Source of the DNA: Lepidonotus clava
Taxonomy: Eukaryota > Annelida > Polychaeta > Phyllodocida > Polynoidae
Direction: 5' to 3'
Length of the DNA stretch: 64,000 nt
NCBI GenBank assembly: GCA_936440205.1
Contig: OW387147.1
Span: forward strand, 30,095,629-30,159,628
Shown: one piece after another, positions 38,074 through 49,092 of the stretch
Position numbering within the stretch: position 1 is the stretch's first letter
Layout: each line of letters begins with the position of its first letter
The notes under the pieces: model-generated
The model's database searches: none
What the model was told of the DNA's origin: nothing
What the model saw: the letters and a program-made list of their open reading frames with translations, nothing else
Program-made: the position numbers and the translations under genes

Positions 38074-38283
38074 CAAAACCCTTCACAAATCCCTGTCACA
38101 GCCCAGTAAAAGCATAGTTGGGCCCTGTCTGGGGCCCAGTTTGGGCTAGCCCAAGTGGGGCCAGAGTGGAACCCAGTGACAGATCTAGGCGGGCCCAAGT
38201 TGGTTAGCCCAAGTTGGGCCCAGTTGCCAGCCCACCTGGGACCCACATGGGACCCACATGGGAATGCTGCCTGGGTGGCATGG
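38074..38283. repeat. GGGCCCA-type palindromic repeat
   Basis: Dense GGGCCCA and TTGGGCTAGCCCAA blocks recur, and GGGACCCACAT is tandemly doubled. It ends near GCTGCCTGGGTGGCATGGAC. It looks like a dispersed repeat unit inserted in the last intron. Family not known to me. Confidence 0.6.
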
Positions 38284-38658
38284 ACATGCATAATGACATC
38301 AGTTTAATGTTGTATCAGTATTTATCCTAAGTTGCCCTGCATTAAAAAGAGGGTGTTATCAATATCTTCAATCCATAGCTCCTATCAATTGCGAGAATCA
38401 TAGTTTACATTCCAATGATTAATGATGTATACAATTGTAAACTTATGGCCACAACACAGCACAAACTTTAATCCACTGCCTCTCCTGGAGCCACATAGAG
38501 TGACACTGAATCCCAGGGACTCTCAATTGAATCACTGGGGCAGTAATACGAAAAAGATACATTTCTTGATCCATCATTATTTCGTAGTCAGTGAGAGGAA
38601 AAAAGACATAATGCAGTGCTTCGGTGGACTTAAATTATAATGAATAAGTTGTACATAC

Positions 38659-38911
38659 CTTGCAATTGCTGCACATCCAATAAGGAATCCTATCAGAATG
38701 AGCAGAACTATGATGCTGCCCCCTATAGACAAACCGAGAATGAGGCCTAGAGACGCTGTGGCCGATGGAGGGGGAGGTGGAGCCGGCAGGGTGGGGCTGA
38801 CTGCTGTGATCGTGGTGTTACAACATGCTTGTAGAGCCAGACTTATGGTGTCCACATTGTTGCTCAGAATAGAGAGCAGCAAATCTCCAGGTAGAGGAAT
38901 AGGTCCAGATT
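38659..38911 (-). CDS. Exon: juxtamembrane stalk and transmembrane helix
   Basis: Acceptor TTTATGACACAG, donor CAAG|GTATGT, phases 1 in and 2 out. The translation begins ESGPIPLPGDLLLSILSNN, has an adjacent Cys pair with an N-glycosylation site (CCNTT), a Pro-rich stalk (LPAPPPPPSA) and a hydrophobic run of about 30 residues from LGLILGL to GCAAIA with no charged residue. This fixes the topology: everything upstream is outside the cell, the tail inside. Confidence 0.85.
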
Positions 38912-39616
38912 CTGTGTCATAAAATAAATTCGGTGAAACGAATATCGATACCATTATCATGATCACATCAAATGAGTATCATCCAATGAAAGGGCTCACT
39001 CAGTGAAAAGAATGTTACAGTTTAAACAACTTCCAAATTTATAAGGCACATAGATATGTACATCATGACATTATACTCGACAATATCTGCTTAACATTAT
39101 CCTATTGAAAGAGGGGTATCGTCCTCCTGTTCTTAGGTTAACATTCGCCAACGTAAGTTCAGCGACGCCACAGCCAGCAAAGTGTTTTGTACTGTTAAAA
39201 TTATTAATCTGATGATGTCATTGGTCACGTCATAAATCTGGCGCCCTTCTGTGATAGTTACAACAGCGAAATCTTTGGTGATGATGCCGCTCCTTTAAGA
39301 ACATAGTTACAATGTTGCTGGAGCACATTAACGATAATTATTGCTGTTTCCCTATGCTATATAGTGGATAACAAGTTTCTCCAGTTATTTTAAAGATAAA
39401 GAGCTCCCCTCATGATGTGAGTCAAAAAACCCTTCTTTTCTAATGAATCTTACGGAAATGAATATCAATTACAAAGAAAAGAGATATTATTCTATATCTA
39501 TGGTGGCAATTTTCGATAATGCTTAATGTATTTATATTATGGATAACCCCTCTGGGTGTTGCCATACAAATATTTGCAATATCTAACTTCTAAATAGTTA
39601 TCGGATTCACAATCAC
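38912..39616 (-). other. Intron
   Basis: AT-rich, no repeats or frames of note. Bounded by GTGATTG and TGACACAG on the minus strand. Confidence 0.6.
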
Positions 39617-39741
39617 CTGCTGTGCAAAGTGTGTTGTTCTCATTCCTTGATGATGTGACGGTAAGGGTCACTGAGGCACTGTTCTCGTTTAGAACGGTTA
39701 ATTCAACATCATCGTCTGTTACAATATCTGCATCGGGGTTG
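39617..39741 (-). CDS. Exon: membrane-proximal domain, part 4
   Basis: Acceptor TTTCCAAG, donor GCAG|GTGATT. Phase 2 in and 1 out, matching both neighbours. Encodes NPDADIVTDDDVELTVLNEN and then a Thr/Ser-rich beta-like stretch ending NNTLCTA, with one N-glycosylation site. Confidence 0.8.
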
Positions 39742-39954
39742 CTTGGAAACAGAGTAGGTAGAAAAAAAAACTTTTTTATTCTGTTGGTTATGAAGTGAAA
39801 ATCTTTGATACTTTTGAAACAATACTACATACTGATGTATTCAGTTTGGACATACCAACTTTTCAGGATTATTGGGCTTAGGAGCAGTACTTAAGTTATA
39901 ATTATCATGATAGGATTATTTAGATAAAGCTTGCAAATTTAAAAATGAACTTAC

Positions 39955-40046
39955 TTTTCTGCAGTTTCATTTTGACAACATACGTCTGCGTTAGCTGAGC
40001 AGAACTCATTTATAAGATTCGTCAACTGAGAGATAAGACTCGTCAT
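39955..40046 (-). CDS. Exon: membrane-proximal domain, part 3
   Basis: Acceptor TATTTCAG, donor GAAAA|GTAAGT, phase 0 in and 2 out. Encodes MTSLISQLTNLINEFCSANA then DVCCQNETAE: a helix-like start, three Cys and one N-glycosylation site. Confidence 0.8.
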
Positions 40047-40480
40047 CTGAAATACATGTTTGAGGTTCAATTGTAATGGTTGGTAGTCGTGACACGATTC
40101 TTTCATACATGTTTAAGGCAAAAATAAATCAACTATTTCTGATGTCATGTTCAAAATGCCTATCTTTGAGAATCAAGGTTAGATAAAACATTAGATAAAA
40201 CATTGATAACGATTAGGCCCAACAATCTTGGCTGTAGTTAGATTTAAGTTAGAGAGGTTTATTTCAGCAAATTATCAGTTATTTGTACAGAGCTTCCAAT
40301 GGTGCTCTTGTACTGCAGAATGGTAAATCTTTTATATAGGACAAGAGTGAACAGCTCAAATAGTAAGAAGGTGGTTCATATGTTAGATTATTTTTCAAAC
40401 GTTTTTTTCCATATTGATTCAATTTGGTTGAATGTCATCTAACTTCAGTAATAAGCTAATTAAATGGTAAAGTGCCTTAC

Positions 40481-40539
40481 AGCCGCTGCGAAGTCAGAAT
40501 TTGCATGTATTGCTTGCAGAATCACAAATACATTCGGAT
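40481..40539 (-). CDS. Exon: membrane-proximal domain, part 2
   Basis: A 59-bp exon with acceptor TTGTTTCAG and donor GGCT|GTAAGG, phase 1 in and 0 out. Encodes PNVFVILQAIHANSDFAAA, helix-like. Too short to recognise alone; accepted because both phases join cleanly. Confidence 0.7.
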
Positions 40540-40889
40540 CTGAAACAAAAATCAAATATTGTTTTCAATTAGTACAAATGCTAATTGGTCTACAAACTCT
40601 CACAAGAACAAATGACATTACTGATTACAGCACAAAACTGTAACATAATACTGTGTCACACTGGTTCAGGCCAATAAACGGCAGTTCAATGCACAGATTC
40701 CAGCCAAGTTGCAATGTAACATATTCATTCTGTTTATACTGCATTGGTTAGTCTTTAACCTAGTAGCATGACTCGTAACAGTTACAATAATAGGCAAACA
40801 GAGATTCAAACCAAACTTATGCAGAACGTTATTGTGAAACTCTGATAAGTTGAGCTTCAGACAAAACTTCATCAGAATGACATTGTAGA

Positions 40890-41198
40890 GCCCGCATTCC
40901 ACATACCAAAAGTGTGCTGCAGATTTGGGGCCACTATACTTTCACACTGCCGATATATTATCGGCGGCCCTGCCGATATAATTTACCAACATGTTGGTAA
41001 ATTTTTCCTGCCAATTTTGTACTGGTTGCTGATACAGTACTTTCAGCGGCTGATTTTCCAATTTCGACGGACGAATTTTCACTTTCAGCAGCCGTTTTTC
41101 CACTTTTGGTGGCCGAAAGTACAGTCCATCGATATAAAACGTTGCCATGACAAGGGTCAATTTCGGCAGTGCATACTTTCGGTATGTGGAATATGGCC
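40890..41198. mobile_element. TIR element (MITE), ~0.3 kb, in intron
   Basis: The left end ATTCCACATACCAAAAGTGT (from 40897) is the inverted copy of the right end, ATTCCACATACCGAAAGTAT on the opposite strand, which ends near 41193. TTAA directly follows GGCC at 41199, suggestive of a piggyBac-like target, but the left flank does not show a clean TTAA. The interior has further palindromes, including TTTACCAACATGTTGGTAAA. Non-coding. Confidence 0.65.
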
Positions 41199-41368
41199 TT
41201 AACTTTCTAATTAGTTGTGTTTGAGGCCTAATCACCCGCCTAACTTAAAAATAACGTTATACAGTCAGCATCTGAAAGTTGCATGCACCCTACTTATTCA
41301 TTATCCTATACTGATATATTAACTTAAAAAAGTCAGTACATATAGACAGAATTACGTTAAGATGTTAC

Positions 41369-41521
41369 CTGGGAAAAACCCTCCTGTGAACTTAACTTCA
41401 AACATATGTGCCATCTCAGTGTAAAACATACATTTTACATCCAATTCCATTGCATCTGTATCTTCATTTTCAGTTACTAAGTGGTAGAATACTGGTCCCT
41501 GGTTTGAACACCAAACAATTG
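41369..41521 (-). CDS. Exon: membrane-proximal domain, part 1
   Basis: Donor TTCCCAG|GTAACA is clear. The acceptor is less sure: GCAAAG at 41522-41527 joins in phase to the mucin exon and adds AIVWCSNQ, while the stronger-looking AAACCAG at 41499 would start at GPVFYHL but break the phase. The remainder reads ENEDTDAMELDVKCMFYTEM and AHMFEVKFTGGFFP. Confidence 0.65.
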
Positions 41522-42186
41522 CTTTGCATGTAATCATTAATAATCATTACAATGCCCTCATGTTAATGATACATCCATATAAAACCCTGCTATGTTAAAA
41601 GTACCTCATAGGGCCTACTCTATTATAGAAACCTATAACTTTTTATCTTACTTCAACCCTGTGCCTTCTTCAGCCAAAACCATAACTGACAAACTTAAGC
41701 AGAATGTGACAATTAGGCCTACATCACGGTGCATTGCCACAAAGGGAGGTTGTATCAATGTAATTTGGAGCCATAAAAACTAACGTAACGAAAACCAAAA
41801 CAGAGCCAGAGAGAACATTGCTTAAACTTTACAATGATGTTTCATGTTCATTACAGACCAAATTTCTAATGAAAATAAGGCAATCAATAAAAAATGAATG
41901 TGTTCTGATAATGTGTAAAACTACATCTTTAAAAACAGTTCCAGACTATGACATGTTCTTAGTTTGAAGTTGATAAGTTTAATGACAACAATCACTAACA
42001 CAGAATTTAGAAATTGTGTTTTATCAAAGGACTCACTATTTGATAACGGGAATCAATATTTATAACTGTAAAGTCAGGTCCCCACTGGGCCCATGTAGTA
42101 AGACGAATATGTGCCATATAAAATCTCACTGAAATGTCTAACTACAGGACAGCATTTTTATATTATTACTGCAGGGCCTTACGTAC

Positions 42187-42720
42187 CTGTAGTGGTTGTG
42201 GTAGAGCTTGGAGTGACAGGTTGTTCACTAGTTTGCATTTCATCGGGGCTGGTAAGCACTGAAGATGCGGTGCTAGATATTTCTTCAGGGGTGGTAATGG
42301 ATGGTGGTTCGGTAGTCACCTCTGGGGTTGGACTTGAGGGAGTTGATGTGGTAGTCTGGACTGCCTCAGGAGAAGTTGGGATAGTTGATGTCGTAGTCTG
42401 GACTGCTTCAGTTGAAGTTGGGACAGCTGATGTAGTCTGGACTGCTTCAGTAGTAGTTGGGACAGCTGATGTAGTCTGGACTGCTTCAGTAGTAATTGGG
42501 ATAGGTGATGTTGTTGTCTGAACTTCTTCAGTAGTAGTTAGGACAGGTGATGTTGTTGTCTGGACTGCTTCGGAGGTAGTCACAATATTCAATGTTGTAC
42601 TTGGTATTTCTTCAGTAGTAGTAGCAACGGTTGATGTGGTAGTTGCAGCATCTGTAGATGTTTGTAGTTCTGTGGTCGTAGTCGGTATATCTGTTGAGGT
42701 CTGTTCTGTCTCATCTGCTT
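42187..42720 (-). CDS. Exon: mucin-like Thr/Ser/Pro-rich region
   Basis: Acceptor TTTCTAG, donor ACTACAG|GTACGT, phase 1 at both ends. Its 178 residues are mostly T, S, P, V and E, and have no Cys. It contains an imperfect tandem repeat of about 13 residues, such as TSAVPTTTEAVQT, most regular between 42340 and 42600. It should be heavily O-glycosylated, forming a stiff stalk that separates the CUB/EGF head from the membrane-proximal domain. Confidence 0.85.
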
Positions 42721-43125
42721 CTAGAAAGATTGAAAGTCTGGTATAACCCATCAAAGTACATTGTGTTCAATCCAGTATGAATATTAAATCATTTATTCAA
42801 CTACACTACACTTGCGGTGCATACTTGGAGGCATATTTCTAATTAACTAAATAACAATGTGGATATAGCATTTGCATGACATTTCTGGACAATGGAGACG
42901 AAAAACTGTGAACAACAACAAAATCGTTTGAAATTGGTTACACAAAAATCATGAAAGCAAATTCATTTCCACTACGAGTCACTTTAGCAGTTCAATCAGG
43001 TTATCATTGACAAGGGGTACATATAACTCATTCAAACACCTTCAATACGAATTGTTTTACTATTATCATGTACAAGTGATAAACGATTCATGTTCACACG
43101 ATTGTGCACGATTGTAGCAACTTAC

Positions 43126-43217
43126 CAACACATAGACCCTGTCTGCAGCCTTCCAATCCCAGAGGACATAAAGTGCAGGCTTCGCCCAAAGTGTACAGAG
43201 GGTTATTTGTGTTTAAA
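43126..43217 (-). CDS. Exon: short Cys-rich segment
   Basis: Acceptor TTTCTTTCCAG, donor GTTG|GTAAGT, phase 2 in and 1 out. The downstream junction with the mucin exon is in phase. Encodes LNTNNPLYTLGEACTLCPLG then LEGCRQGLCV: four Cys in 18 residues, possibly half of a small disulfide module. The upstream neighbour in the right phase was not found. Confidence 0.7.
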
Positions 43218-44872
43218 CTGGAAAGAAAACGTATCCACAGAATGCAAATATGGGTTAATGTATATTTCAAAAGTATTTTGCATTTCTGTACGACAGAAAT
43301 TGTTATTGTGTCTTTTCAATGCAGTCCCTTGAGTATACTGAACCTATGTTTTAGCCCCTTAAAGTATATGGAAACATTTCTAATATAAAATGTGTAAGAT
43401 CCTTCAGGTCTATATAGCGGGAGTGATCCTGCATATTTACATTAATTTTTATTTTTCTATCATGCGGGAAAGAGGGAAAATCCGTCACAACAAAACATTG
43501 GCAATCTTTAGTGAAGTCATAGGCCAGAGTAACACATTTTTCTTGTCTCAAACTGTAGGGTTCTTTTCCATCTTCCTGTCCATCCAAACCCTGCACCCCT
43601 CCCCCTCCACCACCATAACTGGTACCCTTGATGACAGACCAGTGTAATAAATATTCCCATCAATCTGGTTCGAGGCCCTGGTTACTACTGGTGTCCTTCA
43701 CATTGACAACATTCCGCCAGAGGCCAGTTATTTTTTTACATATCTTGTAAAATTATAATGTACTGTCAGTAGTATTTCTGCAGTGTCAGCAATTTCCCCA
43801 CCATGTATAAGGAGAGAGAAAATCCTACTTGCAAATCCAAAACTTTTAGGATAAGTCCATGGTTCTTAGAGGCTGCATTTATGCTTTATTAATAGCATAA
43901 TTATTTAGAATACTTGAAAGAGTATTTATGGTAGAGGCAATACGAACCCTGGCAGGAAGCTACATAGAACCAGCGCGAGAGAACCAGGAGTTGATTCGAA
44001 AATTCGCATGTATAGGGCTGTGCTTGAATCGCATATCACTGCTGCGCAGCCAACTCTTAAAAAGTGTTTGAAAACCATCTGTAGAAAAAATACGGAAGGA
44101 TACAATTTATATTCATGTTTTCTCTGATGTAAAGTAAACAATAGAGTTTATATAGATCTATGCCTAAAAATAGGTACATTAAAGGTCATAGAGATTGTAA
44201 ATAATTATGACCTAGCCAAAATTTTAGAGGTCACCTGAAGTAGTCTTGCAGAGGTTCTGAAAAATTCTTCAGGGGTCCCCTAAATCTGTCCCTGGTCTTG
44301 TAAACAATAGATTGAATTAATTTAGAGTTACCTTTACTGTACCTACATGGCCTTATTTACAAAACGTGGATTCATTTACAGTCAAATTTCACAGAGTCTA
44401 TTTCGTTAACAGAAACACTTTTTTGACTTTTATTTGCAATTTGCTTCAACAAACCTTGTAATACAATGCCGAAACCATAATATCATTAACATTGAACAAT
44501 CTTGCATAGAGAGCTGAATTCAAAATTAAGATAACACAAAATCTGTTTTCTGAAAAGATATTTAGGTAAACGGGTAATTTTTCATTCATATGATTTGGAG
44601 TAACTAATTTCCGTGATTAGGATCATCAGGCGAATTTTCTTTGTTGTCTCCTTCATATTTTATTCTGTCAGTCAATCAAAGTAATCAGATTTAAATATCC
44701 CTTCCCAAGGTTATTTTTAAATGACATCCATTTTTTTGGTGACAGATAGAATCAGGAATAATGATAACCTTATCAAATTTCAATTGATTAACCTAATTAC
44801 CTAAATAGGTTACAAAGATTTGAGCCCATCAAAAGCTAAGGTTCAAGTTTTCAAAATAACCATAGATCATAC
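43218..44872 (-). other. Intron(s), missing exon expected
   Basis: The flanking exons end in phase 0 and start in phase 2, so at least one exon should lie here. I could not identify it. A minus-strand frame at 43926-44141 has no convincing splice sites. Confidence 0.5.
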
Positions 44873-45118
44873 CTGCCGATAAACAGAACAAGAAAATGAT
44901 GATGGAGGACTGCATATATTTGTTGTAGGATTATACGTAGCAGCTGCAAAATTGTCAGTTAGTACAGTTGTCAGGTTTCCGAAGTCAGTCAGCTCAGGTG
45001 ATGGATTATCTATTCGACGAACCATCCAAAACCAAATAGTACCAGCGGGCCCAGTTGGATTTGCTGGACAGGCTGAATTGGCCCCCTCAATCATTTCTCG
45101 GTTAGGCTCATCAAATTC
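44873..45118 (-). CDS. Exon: 82-residue Cys-bearing extracellular segment
   Basis: Acceptor CATCTTCTACAG, donor CGGCAG|GTATGA, both good; 246 bp, phase 0 at both ends, and only one frame is open. Encodes EFDEPNREMIEGANSACP, GTIWFWMVRRIDN and TTNICSPPSSFSCSVYRQ, with three Cys. No domain recognised. Its phase fits neither neighbour directly, so linked exons are missing on both sides. That it belongs to this gene is inferred from strand and position. Confidence 0.6.
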
Positions 45119-45578
45119 CTGTAGAAGATGTGACTTATGTAATGATACACAGGGGATAAAGACAAAACGATTATTTCATTTTTGCAGAACCAATGCTGAA
45201 AGTTTAGGGTTTTGGGGCCGTGAATTCTAAGGTCAAAAAAACTGTTGGTCAGACCTTGTACTATAGTAGGCGAGAACCCCCAGTATGGGTTAATATGAAA
45301 TCTATAGGTCCGCAAAAATCAGATAGCATAATAGGGAGTGTTCGGCAATAGCTGCTGGAAGTGGCTCAAGCCGGCCACCATATTGCCTATTTAGACCAGG
45401 TGCCAAATCTGAAAATCCTGATCTATACTACATGGTGAGCCCCCTTGATTTTCTAGATTTTTTTCATCTTATAGCATCCTAGGGACCATGAATCAATATG
45501 GTTCCAAAGAATTTAGGTATGTGAACACTTTAATTATGTGATTTGTGCTTAATTAGCAAAATTTTAAAAAAACGCGTT

Positions 45579-46055
45579 ATTTCTTAATTTCTCAAGAACT
45601 ATGTAAGGTATGATAACATACTATATGTCAACTGAAAAGTTGTTTTTTTTTCTGATAATTTTGTATATTGTTTGCTATTTTCATTAATCATGGCAATGAG
45701 TAATTAAAGAAAAACTGTCATTTCAGTCAGAATCATTAGAACATAAGGATCCAAGGTTAAACTTTTGGAATTGATAAACTAAGTGGTAGGTATACTTAAA
45801 GGGGATCTTAAGGCAGTTTTTAAAGAAGGTTGTATCTGGATTCATTAAAGAATTTAACGTGGAAATCATTTTTTGCTGATTAAAATTCAACTACTGGGTC
45901 ATTTTGCACTTATATTCTAAAAGGAGAGCTGATATCATGAAAATAATCCAATATATCCTAAAGAGATGTGGAAATGATAGTCACTGTCTCCCTAAGCTAG
46001 TATTTCAGTGCTTTCTGAGCCATTTGGTCACTTGTTTATACAACATTGGAGCTAT
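45579..46055 (+). repeat. 0.5-kb dispersed repeat, left copy
   Basis: Starts TTTCTTAATTTCTCAAGAAC just after TA (45579-45580) and runs through GGGGATCTTAAGGCAGTTTT and ATTTCAGTGCTTTCTGAGCC. It matches the right copy (48096-49092, opposite orientation) with perhaps 10-20% divergence. TA also borders the other copy. The two are either independent insertions of one family or the long terminal inverted repeats of one ~3.5-kb element. Confidence 0.8.
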
Positions 46056-48095
46056 AAAGTTAGTAAACATTAGCAAGAAATATTTGTCCGTGTAATTTGC
46101 AGACAAGCTCATTTCTGTAACCTGATAAAACTTGTATAGTAATAGATTTATTTACTCAAAAGCACATGAATGGCTCCTTATATTGCCAAAGATTCACACA
46201 TTGACATAACATTATGCTGCAAACTTCTATTTACATACAACGATACACAGTCATCTTTAAAACCATGTTCCTATAGAAAGATTGGGAGTTGTAGGCTGTA
46301 ACACTCTTTCAAATCCCCCCATTGCTAGACCAAGTGTTCAATGTTTACCTCACACCTGGCCAAAGATAAGGCCTAGAGAAACAGAGGAATGATAAGGGTG
46401 GCAGACTAGGGTTCTTATCTCCCTGTTATATCAGTTAACCCATTCAGCCATTGTCTGACTTGATGGCTTAACATTTGAAACAACAGTCAAAGTCAAACCT
46501 GATAACAGATAAGACACTGTTCATATAACCTAATAAAGGGTCCCTCATAGGGAGGGGCAGGCTTAAATTTTACCTGTATACCTATAACCTTCTTATTATT
46601 CAATTTCATCACATAATTCTCCAAAAGGAGCATGGGTTTCATCACTGCAGCTGGTGAGGTAAAATGATTAAGTTGGCTGATTAGACAATGTTACCTCACA
46701 GCAGTAAAATGAAGGTAGTGGATCTTCAGAAGCTTATCAGTGGTGGAGAGGTATAGCCTTTCCCCTGAGTGGCCTGAACTGGGAGATAAGGACAGCCCCC
46801 TTTGGTACAACACACTATAGGCCTATACAGTGTGCCCTAAACTATGGGATTGCTGACCACCTGCTGTACTTGTTAACATCCTATTACCAATCTACCAAAT
46901 TAAACTTTGTCATCGTTTTGCTAATACTTGAGGGTTCACAGTTTTAGGCTACATGGGTTCATTGCTCAGTTAGTCTATAATACAAAATCATAACTGATCA
47001 TAGACTAGAGGATGATCTATGTATCTGAAAAATGCCACCCTTAGTTTTGGGTCTCTAAGTATTTACCATATTCACCTTTCCCTTAGTACCTAACTATGAG
47101 CTGTGCCTTGCTCTAGGTTAGGGAAATCTTATCCTTGTCCACAGCAGTTTAGAAATGAAAATATTCAGTTATTTTTTGATAAGAAAACAATGTTGTTTCT
47201 GAGGTTTAAGGAACAGAAAGTTTGAGGCCACAACCAGAATCACAGCAATTTGTTGCTATAATTGCCTTGGTTATGGTCTCACGGCAAGGGTGCCGTGCAC
47301 ATGTATGCTGGTCAGTGTGGTAATGCTACTAGATAGTATTGGGAATCCGGTAATGGCTCTACCAAAAAGTTGTAATTTTGCCAATGATACTGATATGTAT
47401 ATACACATAGAGGTCTCATGACCAGTCCCCCTGGGGCACTACCTGATAGGTTTGGACAAATGGCAGAATCTTGTTAGTTGGTAGGGTGAATCTGAGTGAA
47501 GCATGACCGTAGGCTGGTCCTCACTTGTGTTAGTAATTTGGGAAGTTTGGCTCTTTATTATGAAATATACTGTGACCATGATCATAATCTAATATCAAAT
47601 AACTAATTCCAGTATATTCATTTTGTATAGGGTCAAGCCAAGTTACTCCTTTATTATGATCCTAGAGTTTAAAGTGCAATCTAGTAATTTCTTAAAACCA
47701 AAAAGATTGACAGAAGTAGCACACCGATCAAGTTTAAGAAATAGCTGGATAAGTCTTTTTGCAATTGGCATATTGATACAAGGATTCTTTTCTAAATTCA
47801 GATCCCTTGATATTATATAATGACAACATACTTTTTGGGACTCATCTCTTCTTTAAAGTTATACATAGAGGTTCCCCATGTATACCTGCATAAATCTGGA
47901 TTGGGGTCAAGTAATGGGTGCGTCTGCTACAATCTATTCTTTTCTTTTTGTCAGTAAGGAGTAGAGAGGACTATAATAAGATGCTTTGTAATCAAACTGA
48001 AACAGTTTCCTGGTATTTTGCTGATGAAAAAAATCTTACTCAAACCATAGTTTTATCAATATGTTACACATCTCTCAGTGAGATACAAAATGCTC

Positions 48096-49092
48096 TCCAA
48101 GCAGCTACCATATTATATACATGTGTCCAAATGGCTCAGAAAGCACTGAAATACCAGCATAGAGAGACATTGATTAACATTTCCACATCTCTGTAGGATA
48201 TATACATATAACCAACCAAGAAGGGAGTACGAGGGTGGTTATCACCCCGAGCCGGGACCCCAATATCAGCCCGAGGCCAGGGCCCGAAGGGCCAGTCGAG
48301 GGCTGATATCGGGGTCCGGCGAGGGGTGATAACTGCCCGAGTACTCCCTTCGAGGTTGGTTATGGATTTATTATACCTTTTCTGTTAGATCTGAGCTCTC
48401 AACGAAGGATACACAGCAATCAGTGATGGTGGGACTGTGATGCTGCACATTTTTTTATGTTTTTTTCATATAACTCTTTTGATATCCATCAAATCCACAA
48501 ATAGTAAGCAGTAAAATGTAGCTATGAACGTTGTACAGATAATGCATATGTTAGATTTTTTATTTCTTAATGATTTCATTTTTTCATGAATTTTAGAAAA
48601 ATAAAAAGTTTCTGTATCACACTGCAGTGCGATATAAGGCTGGTTATCACCCAGGTTTGTATCACCCTGTGTTAAACTCTTAATTACTAAACTTGTATCA
48701 CCCTAAGGTGTAATAAATTGTGTTATTTTCATGATATCCACTCTCCTTTTAAAATATAAGTGCAAAATGATCCAGCGGTTGGTTAGAATTTAATCAGCAA
48801 AACATGATTTCTATATAATATTTATAATGAAATCAGATATAAACTTCTTTAAAAACTGTCTAAAGATCCCCTTTAAGTATACCTACCATTTGGTTTATCA
48901 ATTCCAAAGTTTGACCTTGAATTATTTAGTTTTAATGATTTTGACTTAAATGACAGTTTTTCTTTAATTACTTATTGCCATGATTAATGACAAAAGCAAA
49001 CAATGTATCAGAAAATCAGGAAATAAATTACCTTTCAGATGACATATAGTATGTTATCATACCTTACATAGTTCCTGAGAAATTAAGAAATA
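48096..49092 (-). repeat. 0.5-kb dispersed repeat, right copy, interrupted
   Basis: The inverted match to 45579-46055. Its outer part (about 48727-49092) and inner part (about 48096-48203) are collinear with the left copy but separated by roughly 0.52 kb absent there. The interruption splits GGATATATTGGATTATTTTC, as judged from the left copy. Confidence 0.75.
48204..48727. mobile_element. Insertion with fold-back end inside the repeat
   Basis: Present only in the right copy. One side is a fold-back (48208-48363): ATAACCAACC opens and GGTTGGTTAT closes it, and GAAGGGAGTAC, GGTTATCACCCCGA and CCAATATCAGCCCGA have inverted partners, with the turn near GGCCCGAAGGGCC. The rest is AT-rich, with three GTATCACCCT-type motifs and CACTGCAGTG near 48.63-48.71 kb. 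Non-coding, family unknown. Confidence 0.65.

Noticed and set aside
37720-38076. Several frames over the last-intron minisatellite
   Set aside because: Repeat-driven and lying inside an intron whose flanking exons join in phase.
42111-42521. Plus-strand Val/Thr-rich frame
   Set aside because: Antisense shadow of the mucin-like exon's repeats.
43720-43745. CTCF-like CCGCCAGAGGCC
   Set aside because: Fails a key G position; matches of this quality are expected by chance.
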